Assembly (NCBI GenBank): GCA_900553555.1
Contig: USEG01000007.1
Span: 1-15,799, forward strand
Reading direction: 5' to 3'
DNA: 15,799 bases
DNA from: an uncultured Clostridia bacterium
GTDB lineage: Bacteria; Bacillota; Clostridia; Christensenellales; Pumilibacteraceae
The translations under genes and the position numbers were made by a program. The notes beneath the pieces are model-generated. The model was given only the letters and a program-made list of their open reading frames with translations. It did not search any database and was not told where the DNA came from. Of this stretch, positions 1 to 5,817 are shown piece by piece; the first letter of the stretch is position 1; each line of letters opens with the position of its first letter.

Positions 1-558
1 GAAAGGCGAGTGTCTCCGCGAAGGGTGCTGAAATATATAGGCGAACTCCAACAGCGCCTTATATTTGCCGGCGTTTTTTTGCCGCACACGCAAAGACAAT
101 ACACAAAACTTTCGCTTTCGGCGCAGCTGAATTTGAGCCGAGAAGAAAGGGCGCGGCTTTTTTCCGGCGTCGAACGTCCCGTGACGCGGTACGGCGAAAA
201 CGATATTACGGTGCGCGAGGGAGAAAGTCTTGTCTTCGAGTGGAAGGAAAAGCAGTTTATAAAGGGCATACATCTCGTCTTTGACGAAGGCTTGGACAGG
301 GAATGGCTGCCCGGAAAACTCAAAAAGTTTGCCTATCGGCTGCACAGCTTTCTGTCGGATAGGCCGCTTGAAGTGTACGCCGGCATGATAAAAGGGTTCT
401 GCATATTTGCCGACGGCAAAAAAGTGTTTGAGGAAGACAACAATTTTCTCGCCTTGCGCAACATCAGCCTGAACGTGGAAGCAAAAAAACTTTCCGTCGT
501 CTGGACCAAACTGAGAAAAGAGGGCGGCGCACGGGTTTTTGCCGCCGACGTCTGGTAA
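1..558 (+). CDS. C-terminal part of a probable FAD-dependent oxidoreductase (5' end outside window)
   Basis: The frame is open from base 1 (E-R-R-V-S-P-R-R...) to TAA at 556-558, so the gene starts upstream; the GTG at 10 is not a convincing start because no ribosome binding site precedes it. About 185 residues are visible. The first part (LQQRLIFAGVFLPHTQR, then a Leu/Ser/Ala-rich segment) resembles the region just after the FAD-binding core in the FAD_oxidored family. The rest (SGVERPVTRYG, IKGIHLVFDEGLDREW, KGFCIFADGKKVFEEDNN) resembles the beta-sandwich, discoidin-like tail that ends many Firmicutes members of that family. No FAD-binding motif can be seen because that part is missing. The assignment comes from remembered family features, not a database search. 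An intrinsic terminator follows 19 bases after the stop, so this is the last gene of its transcript. Confidence 0.55.
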   Translation, partial: ERRVSPRRVLKYIGELQQRLIFAGVFLPHTQRQYTKLSLSAQLNLSREERARLFSGVERPVTRYGENDITVREGESLVFEWKEKQFIKGIHLVFDEGLDREWLPGKLKKFAYRLHSFLSDRPLEVYAGMIKGFCIFADGKKVFEEDNNFLALRNISLNVEAKKLSVVWTKLRKEGGARVFAADVW

Positions 559-577
559 AATTTATTTTGAAATGATT

Positions 578-614
578 AAAAAAGCGAATGAGCCGTCCAT
601 TCGCTTTTTTGTTT
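578..614 (+). terminator. Intrinsic terminator of the oxidoreductase gene
   Basis: A perfect 13-bp stem pairs 578-590 (AAAAAAGCGAATG) with 598-610 (CATTCGCTTTTTT) around a 7-base loop. The descending arm ends in a T run continuing to about 614. The A-run on the 5' side means it could also stop minus-strand transcription. Confidence 0.9.
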
Positions 615-679
615 GTAGTAAAGTTATATTTGCAATACACAAAAGATATTCTTGAATTATAATTGTAGAGTAAATATGG

Positions 680-716
680 CTAAAACCGTAAAATATACAA
701 TATATTGCGGTTTTAG
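680..716. repeat. Long near-perfect hairpin in an AT-rich gap
   Basis: CTAAAACCG (680-688) pairs perfectly with CGGTTTTAG (708-716). Inside it AATATA (692-697) pairs with TATATT (701-706) across CAA. There is no T run on either side, so a simple intrinsic terminator is not supported. It may be a degenerate terminator, a protein site or a remnant. Confidence 0.5.
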
Positions 717-775
717 TTCACTGTCGGATATTGATAAAATCACACATGAGGTTTTCATAAATTTACGCATTGCAT

Positions 776-949
776 ATGGCATATTTTTCCAACGGGGCGT
801 ATGTCGCAAATATAGGAGCGAGGGGATTTTTGGTTGTGCCGAAAATTCGGAAGGGGATGGAGGAGCCCGCGCGGAAAATGAAAATCGTGCTGCCGCCGGC
901 CGCGGAGAAAAAGCTGTGGGAGATGCAAAAATGTTGTCGCTTTATATAA
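776..949 (+). pseudogene. Possible remnant or small ORF of 57 codons
   Basis: The gap between the first terminator and the pilin leader is AT-rich except for about 780-935, where GC rises and one frame looks coding. ATG 776 to TAA 949 gives 57 residues, including ARGFLVVPKIRKGMEEP and MKIVLPPAAEKKLWEMQK. These have a protein-like mix of hydrophobic patches and charged helices, which the overlapping frames lack. No ribosome binding site precedes the ATG, and the coding-like character begins a few codons after it, as in the tail of a gene whose start has been lost. I do not recognise the family. It may be noise. Confidence 0.25.
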
Positions 950-1031
950 AACATTTTAATTTATTCGCGCAGATATAAAGCCAATTTAATAAATATTTCT
1001 TATAACATAAAAAATAAATATGCTTTTTTTC

Positions 1032-1070
1032 CGCGTCGCCGTCTTGAAGAAACGGCCGGCGCGATTTTTA
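1032..1070 (+). terminator. Probable intrinsic terminator
   Basis: CGCGTCGCCG (1032-1041) pairs with the arm ending GGCGCG at 1063, ten pairs with one G-U and one bulged C, around an 11-base loop. It is followed by ATTTTTATA. A T run at 1024-1030 lies on the other side, so it may work in both directions. It insulates the pilin promoter from upstream transcription. Confidence 0.65.
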
Positions 1071-1190
1071 TATTGCGTTTTAAAGTTTGAAAGTTGTGTG
1101 AATAAATTGAAAATCTTAGGATAAAAAATTGTCATTGTGCAATAATAACGTAAATGTTGTGTAAAAGGCGTCGAAAGGGGAAATGAAGAG

Positions 1191-1218
1191 TTGACATTTT
1201 GTAAGGCAAGTATAAAAT
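1191..1218 (+). promoter_or_regulatory. Promoter of the pilin-like gene
   Basis: TTGACA at 1191-1196, a 16-base spacer, then TAAAAT at 1213-1218. A TATAAA at 1211 would give a shorter 14-base spacer. The predicted start near 1225 leaves a leader of about 100 nt before the ATG at 1328. Confidence 0.6.
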
Positions 1219-1224
1219 TTAAAA

Positions 1225-1327
1225 TCGCAGAAGGTCGGGTGGTAAAACCGGTGGCATTGCCGCGGACAAAAAAGGCCTGACCGCGCGCCCGTAGGGCCGC
1301 AAAAAAACGTCGAAGAGAGAAATTAAC
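1225..1327 (+). ncRNA. Structured 5' leader of the pilin-like gene
   Basis: The leader folds into three parts by eye. An outer 7-bp helix pairs 1233-1239 (GGTCGGG) with 1276-1282 (CCTGACC). Inside it, 1248-1255 pairs with 1259-1265 with one bulged G and an ATT loop. A separate hairpin (1285-1290 with 1294-1300, one bulge) has a GTA loop. An A-run follows (1301-1307), then a modest GAAGAGAG ribosome binding site. I saw no match to c-di-GMP-I or -II riboswitch core motifs. It may be a regulatory leader or simply a stable 5' end. Confidence 0.4.
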
Positions 1328-1840
1328 ATGAAGGAACTAAAGAAAGCATTTACGATTGTAGAACTTGTCATTGTCATAGCGGTTATTGCCATTTTGGCGG
1401 CTGTGCTTGTTCCTACGTTTTCGAACATGATTTTAAGCGCGAAAGTGAGCAACGACAATCAGACGGTTGCGGCGCTTAATGTGGCGCTTACCGCCGCGTC
1501 GTCGCAAGGGTCCGTCTCCTCGGAAGAAGATTTGCGCAAAGCCGTCGACGATGTGTACGGGAGCGGCTTTTACGATTCGATGCAACCCGAAAGCGCCTCT
1601 TACGGCTATCACTTCTGGTACAACACCAAGAGCGGCATGATCGAACTTGCGCGAACGGGAGATCTTGCCGCCAACGCGACGGGAGCAAAATATTATCAAA
1701 GCAGATTTGACGCTAAATCAGGCGCGGCATTTGTAGCGGAAGGAGTGCGCGGAAAACTTGTTGCCGATTATGTCCTTTTGGACCGCGGCGGCAGCGCGGC
1801 CCCAGATGCTCGCCGCCGCACACGCCGCAGGGCACGCTGA
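1328..1840 (+). CDS. Type IV pilin-like protein (prepilin N-terminal methylation motif), 3' end probably chimeric
   Basis: The protein begins with a short basic leader, K-K-A, then F-T-I-V-E and a long hydrophobic helix (IVIAVIAILAAVLVPTF). This is the class III signal of type IV pilins and pseudopilins. A prepilin peptidase would cut between A7 and F8 and methylate F8; E12 is the conserved Glu5 of the mature protein. The helix (about residues 8-33) anchors the subunit in the membrane and packs it into the pilus. The rest is a small globular domain (YGYHFWYNTKSGMIEL and following). No pilus assembly ATPase, peptidase or platform gene is in the window, so this is an orphan subunit. The last 18 or so residues (DRGGSAAPDARRRTRRRAR) are Arg-rich and unlike the rest. 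They follow a CCCC run at 1800-1803 and end where a reversed methyltransferase fragment begins. A frameshift or truncation at the 3' end is likely. Confidence 0.8.
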   Translation: MKELKKAFTIVELVIVIAVIAILAAVLVPTFSNMILSAKVSNDNQTVAALNVALTAASSQGSVSSEEDLRKAVDDVYGSGFYDSMQPESASYGYHFWYNTKSGMIELARTGDLAANATGAKYYQSRFDAKSGAAFVAEGVRGKLVADYVLLDRGGSAAPDARRRTRRRAR

Positions 1841-1841
1841 T

Positions 1842-2072
1842 GCGGAATTTTTCGCCGTCGAAGGTTTTATCGAGGTTGTAAGGCGGGTCGGCAATCAGCA
1901 GGTCAAAAAAGCCGCGCGGCAAAAATCCGAGCACGTCGAAAGCGGCGCCGCAAACGGTTTTGTCGATGCACGCTTCCGGAGACATGGGCGAGTCGGCGGT
2001 GATGCACGCGCCTATAAGGTCTGCGTATTCGTCTGCGGAAATATCGATTGTCTTGTTTTTGGGAGAATTCAT
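1842..2072 (-). pseudogene. 5' fragment of an N6-adenine/N4-cytosine DNA methyltransferase
   Basis: Read from ATG at 2072 on the minus strand, the protein starts MNSPKNKTIDISADEYADLI. It continues to LPRGFFDLLIADPPYNLDKT, then FDGEKFR. DPPY is catalytic motif IV of N6-adenine and N4-cytosine methyltransferases. The surrounding text resembles the N-terminus of solitary type II site-specific methylases of Clostridia. Homology stops about 77 residues in, near base 1842. The remaining frame (ISVPCGVCGGEH...) lies antisense to the pilin 3' end and does not look like the expected continuation. The AdoMet-binding FxGxG motif and the target-recognition region are missing, so it cannot be active. A minus-strand promoter lies upstream, but there is no clear ribosome binding site. 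Confidence 0.75.
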
Positions 2073-2116
2073 TAAAAGATACGGGCAGAGCAATCCGCCG
2101 CAATTAAAACCGCGGG

Positions 2117-2126
2117 GCGTATACGC
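2117..2126. repeat. Perfect 10-bp palindrome in the methyltransferase leader
   Basis: GCGTATACGC lies about 45 bases upstream of the methyltransferase ATG, between its promoter and start. It could be an operator for that lost gene. Nothing else supports a function. Confidence 0.3.
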
Positions 2127-2151
2127 TCTCAAACAATGTTTTGATACCGAT

Positions 2152-2181
2152 ATTATATCATAAAAACGCCGTTTTAGCCAA
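2152..2181 (-). promoter_or_regulatory. Minus-strand promoter of the methyltransferase fragment
   Basis: On the minus strand TTGGCT (2181-2176), an 18-base spacer, then TATAAT (2157-2152) preceded by TGA, an extended -10. It reads toward the ATG at 2072. Confidence 0.5.
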
Positions 2182-2251
2182 CCGTTTCGCCCGAAAAAAT
2201 AATGAGAACCCGTTTCGGATAAAAATAATATGATAAATATGTAAAAATATA

Positions 2252-2280
2252 TTGACAAATCGGTGTTTATGTAGTATAAT
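2252..2280 (+). promoter_or_regulatory. Perfect sigma-A promoter of the first LRR lipoprotein gene
   Basis: TTGACA at 2252-2257, a 17-base spacer, and TATAAT at 2275-2280: full consensus. The transcript should start near 2287, giving a leader of about 65 nt before the ATG at 2352. Confidence 0.9.
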
Positions 2281-2351
2281 AGTTAGAAATAATCATTTGT
2301 TGTAACGAGAACTTAAAATTCGAGTGTAAAATTTTCAAGGAGAGAGAAACA

Positions 2352-4829
2352 ATGAAAAGGTTAGCGCAAAAGAGTGCGTCGCCGGATATTGCGATTAACG
2401 ATAAAAATAAAATAAAGGCAATAATAAGCGGCGTGATTATCATGCTGCTAAGCGTCGTATTGTTTTTCGGAGGAGCGGGTTGTCAAAACAACGCAGCCCA
2501 GCCCGAGCCGCTTGCCGCGCCCGAAAATCTGTATATCGAAGGGAAAATGTTATTGTGGGACGACGTGAAAAATGCAAGCGGATATGTGGTATATGCAGAT
2601 AAGAGTGAAAACTACGTTAAAGAAAACAGTTATGACCTTGCGTATCTGGAGGCAGGCGTTACATATACAATAGAGGTATGGGCAGTAGACGAAACCGGAG
2701 CGTATGACGATTCCGCTATAACGGAAATAACGTATTATTCCGAATATGCCGAGGAAGAATGTTATGACGAAGCCGGTCTGAAATATGTGTTGCTGGATGA
2801 CGGCAGCGGTTATGAGGCTTCTAAGGGCAGTTCTGACATGGAAGGAGAGATATATATACCGGATTATGTCAACGGTTTGCCCGTAAAACGCATAGCGGAA
2901 TTAGGTTTTTATAAGAAATATGATGGTGTTTTAACCAATCTGGATTTAAGAACGGGAGCTACGTGCAATCGCATTACAACCGCGGTGCGTCTTCCGAAAC
3001 ATCTTGAAAGCATCGGTGGCGGCGCGTTTGCGAACTTTTACAACATTACGGAGATAGTTATTCCCGACGGCGTCGTCGAAATAGGAAAAAGGGCGTTCGT
3101 GAATAATGCTCATTTGACAAAGGTTGTGTTGCCGAAAGGACTTAAAGTGCTGCGGGAAGAGAGTTTTAGCCATACGGCACTTGACGAGATAATATTGCCG
3201 CAGGGACTGGAGATTATAGAAAGCTTTGCTTTCGGAACTGCAGGTTCAGGCCCTCTTGCTGTTCAATCAAATGTAAGCGAAGTTGTTATACCCGATTCCG
3301 TTGTCAGTATAGGCGAGCATGCATTTGCGGACAGAGACAATTTGAAGACATTGGTAATGTCCGAAAATATCGAGCATATAGGATCAAAAGCCTTTTTGGG
3401 TACGGCTTGGTACGAAGCTCAGCCCGAAGGGTATATCTGTTTTGGCGATATATTGTACGCATACAAGGGAGATTTTCCGGAAGGGAGCATTGTTACCATA
3501 CCGTCATTCATAAAGAAAATATCCGGAAAAGCTTTTGCCGGCAAAAAAGGCTTAAAAAAAATAGTTATTCCCGACGGAGTAATATTGGACGGAGGCAATA
3601 TATTCGACGGATGTTCATCGCTTGAAGAGGCCGTGCTGCCGTCGGATCTGAAAGAACTGCCGGACGGGACTTTTTCGAACACGGGCTTAAAAAGCATAAC
3701 TTTGCCGGACGGTCTCGAAGTAATAGGCAAGAACGCGTTTTCGGGCACCGCAAACTTAAAAAGCATAACTTTACCCGATGGCCTTGAAATAATAGAGAAT
3801 AATGCATTCTATTACGGCGGCCTGACGGAAATCGTAATTCCGGACAGCGTAACGACCATCGGTCAACTTGCTTTTGGTAATTGCGAAAATTTATTAAGCA
3901 TAACGCTTGGCAAGGGGCTCCAAAATATAGAGGAAAATGCGTTTAAAAATTGTGTTGTCCTTTTTGAAGTGTACAACTTGTCCGATCTCGAAATTACGCC
4001 GGGCTCTGCGGATAACGGCGGAGTCGGATATTATGCAAAGTACGTGTTTGATTCATCGTCCGGGACGGCCGGCAATATAGAAACAACGCCGGACGGATAT
4101 GTGTTTTATAATGACGACGGGGAATACAGTCTTATAGCGTATGACGCCGACAAGAAAGAAGTAGTATTGCCGGAGGAATACAAGGGTAAGAGTTATGCAA
4201 TAGCGTCAGCATTTTATTACAAAAAAACTCTCGAAAAGGTAGTGATACCGGATAGCATCACGTCATTGCCTGCGAATGTTTTTAATTCCTGTTTAAGTCT
4301 TAAAGAAGTGGTATTGCCGGACAGTCTGACCGCAATACCCGACGGGGCATTTGAGAGTTGTAGGGCTTTGACAACAATAACGCTGGGAGAAGGTATTACC
4401 GAGATAGGAAAAGAGGCGTTTGCTAATAGCGGCGTGGAAGAACTGAGGCTTGGGGACGGGCTTAAAAGTATAGGCTATAGAGCGTTTGACGGATGCGACG
4501 ACCTTATTTATATAGAGCTCGGAGCCGGTTTGGAAAGTATAGGGATGGAAGCGTTTAGTTTTTGTAATTCGCTGCAAAGCATAATAATTCCCGCCAGCGT
4601 CAGGTTCATCGGAGCGAAGGCTTTTAACGTTAAAATCCCGGTAAATATATTTTACGAAGGGAGTAAGGCGGATCTGGACGAAGTCAGCAAAGGAATAAAT
4701 TGGATGAATAATGCACAAATATATTATTTCACGGAAACCGAGCCGCCGAAAAATGCCTCCGGAACGGGATATGATGACTACTACTGGCGTTATGCCTCCG
4801 ATAACGCGACGCCCGTTATATGGCAGTAA
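2352..4829 (+). CDS. BspA-type leucine-rich-repeat surface lipoprotein with fibronectin-III-like domain
   Basis: 825 residues. The ATG at 2352 is fixed by AAGGAGAG seven bases upstream. Residues 1-22 form an unusually long polar N-region. Residues 23-43 are a hydrophobic signal and C44 in G-A-G-C is a probable lipobox cysteine, so the protein should be anchored outside the membrane. Residues about 55-128 look like a fibronectin type III domain (APENLYIEGKMLLWDDVKNA, SGYVVYAD, TYTIEVWAVDE). From about residue 145 to 790 there are BspA/TpLRR (LRR_5) repeats of 23 residues with the pattern L-x-x-I-x-I-P-x-x-V-x-x-I-G-x-x-A-F. They come in two arrays, the second opened by a linker near residues 575-620. 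BspA-like proteins bind host or matrix components or other cells; the ligand here is unknown. The C-terminus (DDYYWRYASD...) looks natural. The gene is monocistronic and ends next to a truncated reversed gene. Confidence 0.9.
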   Translation: MKRLAQKSASPDIAINDKNKIKAIISGVIIMLLSVVLFFGGAGCQNNAAQPEPLAAPENLYIEGKMLLWDDVKNASGYVVYADKSENYVKENSYDLAYLEAGVTYTIEVWAVDETGAYDDSAITEITYYSEYAEEECYDEAGLKYVLLDDGSGYEASKGSSDMEGEIYIPDYVNGLPVKRIAELGFYKKYDGVLTNLDLRTGATCNRITTAVRLPKHLESIGGGAFANFYNITEIVIPDGVVEIGKRAFVNNAHLTKVVLPKGLKVLREESFSHTALDEIILPQGLEIIESFAFGTAGSGPLAVQSNVSEVVIPDSVVSIGEHAFADRDNLKTLVMSENIEHIGSKAFLGTAWYEAQPEGYICFGDILYAYKGDFPEGSIVTIPSFIKKISGKAFAGKKGLKKIVIPDGVILDGGNIFDGCSSLEEAVLPSDLKELPDGTFSNTGLKSITLPDGLEVIGKNAFSGTANLKSITLPDGLEIIENNAFYYGGLTEIVIPDSVTTIGQLAFGNCENLLSITLGKGLQNIEENAFKNCVVLFEVYNLSDLEITPGSADNGGVGYYAKYVFDSSSGTAGNIETTPDGYVFYNDDGEYSLIAYDADKKEVVLPEEYKGKSYAIASAFYYKKTLEKVVIPDSITSLPANVFNSCLSLKEVVLPDSLTAIPDGAFESCRALTTITLGEGITEIGKEAFANSGVEELRLGDGLKSIGYRAFDGCDDLIYIELGAGLESIGMEAFSFCNSLQSIIIPASVRFIGAKAFNVKIPVNIFYEGSKADLDEVSKGINWMNNAQIYYFTETEPPKNASGTGYDDYYWRYASDNATPVIWQ
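3686..3823 (+). repeat. Recently duplicated LRR unit (two 69-nt copies)
   Basis: CTTAAAAAGCATAACTTT occurs at 3686 and again at 3755. The following codons also match closely (GCCGGACGGTCTCGAAG against ACCCGATGGCCTTGAAA). The 69-base offset is exactly one 23-residue LRR repeat, so the array has grown by in-frame unit duplication. Confidence 0.7.
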
Positions 4830-4831
4830 AG

Positions 4832-4944
4832 TATATGTCGATGCCTACGATATTGAAGGTGATGAACGCTTCTCCGTCGTACAGTTCAAATTCAGAGAGA
4901 TAATACTTTCTGAACTCGGTGAAATTGGAAACATTGGTTTTCAT
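4832..4944 (-). pseudogene. 5' fragment of an unrecognised small gene
   Basis: On the minus strand a good ribosome binding site (GGAGG at 4957-4953, eight bases from the start) precedes ATG 4944. The protein begins MKTNVSNFTEFRKYYLSEFE and continues LYDGEAFITFNIVGID. Then IYFTAI runs to a stop inside the antisense of the LRR gene's 3' end. The first 36 residues have the look of a real alpha/beta domain. They remind me of a small uncharacterised family seen on clostridial mobile elements, but I cannot name it securely. The rest has been lost at about 4835. A promoter-like TTGACT box lies upstream at 5015-5010. Confidence 0.55.
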
Positions 4945-4989
4945 AGAGTTTTCCTCCGAATTATATTTTGCCTCTTTCGGCAGGCTTAG

Positions 4990-5171
4990 GTTAGCATAGT
5001 TCTCGCGGAAGTCAATGCGAAAAATTATCGCTGAAAAATCGAATAGCGTATAAAACGAATGCCGAGTAGGTAGCAACCTGCTCGGCCATTTTTTTGCAAT
5101 GCGCTTTTTACTCTGTATCTTTACGCAATAATTTTTTCGTTATCGTTGACTTCCGCGAAAACTATGCTACC
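4990..5171. repeat. Inverted duplication of a promoter and leader (arms 4990-5033 and 5126-5171)
   Basis: The left arm read on the minus strand (5015 to 4990) and the right arm read on the plus strand (5146 to 5171) share 24 of 26 bases, starting TTGACTTCCGCG and continuing AACTATGCTA. Similarity extends into an AATAATTTTT-CG block before the TTGACT and, more weakly, beyond the arms into the GCAAAAT / TTCGGA-GG leader of the truncated minus-strand gene. The arms point outward like divergent promoters. The right arm has lost any coding sequence. Confidence 0.7.
5061..5096 (+). terminator. Intrinsic terminator between the inverted arms
   Basis: GCCGAGTAGGT (5061-5071) pairs over 11 positions (one G-U) with ACCTGCTCGGC (5076-5086). 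The loop is AGCA and CCATTTTTTT follows. It is the first good terminator downstream of the LRR gene ending at 4829. Confidence 0.85.
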
Positions 5172-5227
5172 ATCGCCACAACGAAAAGCAAAATTCGGAA
5201 GGCTTATATAAACAAGGGTATATAAAG

Positions 5228-5262
5228 AAAGACCGACAGGGTTTTACTCTGCCGGTCTTTTG
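5228..5262 (+). terminator. Intrinsic terminator after the orphan leader
   Basis: AAAGACCGACAG (5228-5239) pairs with CTGCCGGTCTTT (5249-5260) with one mismatch, followed by TT. It lies about 80 bases after the right-arm promoter-like sequence, with no ORF between, so any transcript from that arm would be a short RNA. Confidence 0.75.
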
Positions 5263-5312
5263 CTATGTTTGATTGATTTGTTCTACTGGGGTTGAAATAG
5301 GGCGGGATAGCC

Positions 5313-5462
5313 GTTTTGGAAGGGCTGTACAAACTAATTCCCGCGCCGTATTTTTATCTTTGGCCGCTGCTGCCGGTGTTGGGCTTGTATTTTTGGCTGC
5401 TGGCGTTTGCGGCGCGAAACATAGCAGTGCCGAAATTCGGTTATTCGTCCTTGCATGCATAG
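5313..5462 (+). pseudogene. Possible C-terminal remnant of a membrane protein
   Basis: One frame between stops at 5302 and 5460 looks coding: LEGLYKLIPAPYFYLWPLL, then PVLGLYFWLLAFAARN, then IAVPKFGYSSLHA and TAG at 5460. It contains one Pro/Trp/Tyr-rich transmembrane segment followed by a basic residue, which fits the positive-inside rule. There is no proper ATG and only a weak purine run before the TTG at 5316. It is either the tail of a decayed membrane protein or a very small membrane peptide. A terminator follows at 5473. I do not recognise the family. Confidence 0.3.
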
Positions 5463-5472
5463 ATATGTTGTC

Positions 5473-5507
5473 AAAACCGCGGAACTTATTGCGTCGCGGT
5501 TTTTTTT
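5473..5507 (+). terminator. Intrinsic terminator
   Basis: AAAACCGCG (5473-5481) pairs with CGCGGTTTT (5495-5503) across a 13-base loop, ending in an eight-base T run. It could close the remnant at 5313-5462. Confidence 0.8.
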
Positions 5508-5609
5508 GTGCAAAAATACACTCGTCAGCGCGCTTGTCGTCTTCGGTTGCGGCGGGCGCAGACGACGGGAGATATTTTATTAATATACGCAAAAATCGCC
5601 TGTTTTGTC

Positions 5610-5638
5610 TTGCATATTGCGGCTGAATGTGGTAAAAT
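5610..5638 (+). promoter_or_regulatory. Probable promoter of the GH78-like gene
   Basis: TTGCAT (5610-5615), a 17-base spacer, TAAAAT (5633-5638). The leader to the ATG at 5818 would be about 170 nt and contains a small perfect hairpin, GCCGC-AAA-GCGGC at 5768-5780. Confidence 0.5.
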
Positions 5639-5817
5639 TATCGACATGAGGCCGGGTAATGCGCGGAAACAAAGTCCGCACGGCCGCGGAAATGCAATTC
5701 GATGAAATGATGAATTTTTTCTTTGTCGTTACAATTAAGGACGGCGGTAAAAAGCAGAATATCCTCAGCCGCAAAGCGGCAAACGTAAAAGACTTTTTAT
5801 TTGTCAACGGAGGGCGT

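Noticed and set aside
652..978. 108-codon plus-strand ORF
   Set aside because: No ribosome binding site, crosses the hairpin at 680-716, and its text is low-complexity; another frame (776-949) looks more coding.
1225..1327. c-di-GMP riboswitch upstream of the pilin gene
   Set aside because: The conserved core sequences of classes I and II were not found.
1713..2258. 181-codon minus-strand ORF as a complete methyltransferase
   Set aside because: Only residues from ATG 2072 to about 1842 resemble a methylase; the upstream part overlaps the promoter and the downstream part is antisense to the pilin.
5273..5626. 117-codon plus-strand ORF in the gap before the rhamnosidase
   Set aside because: It passes through a strong terminator and overlaps a more protein-like frame (5313-5462).
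5659..5817. N-terminal extension of the rhamnosidase
   Set aside because: It contains a hairpin and no family-like sequence; GGAGGG before ATG 5818 marks the better start.
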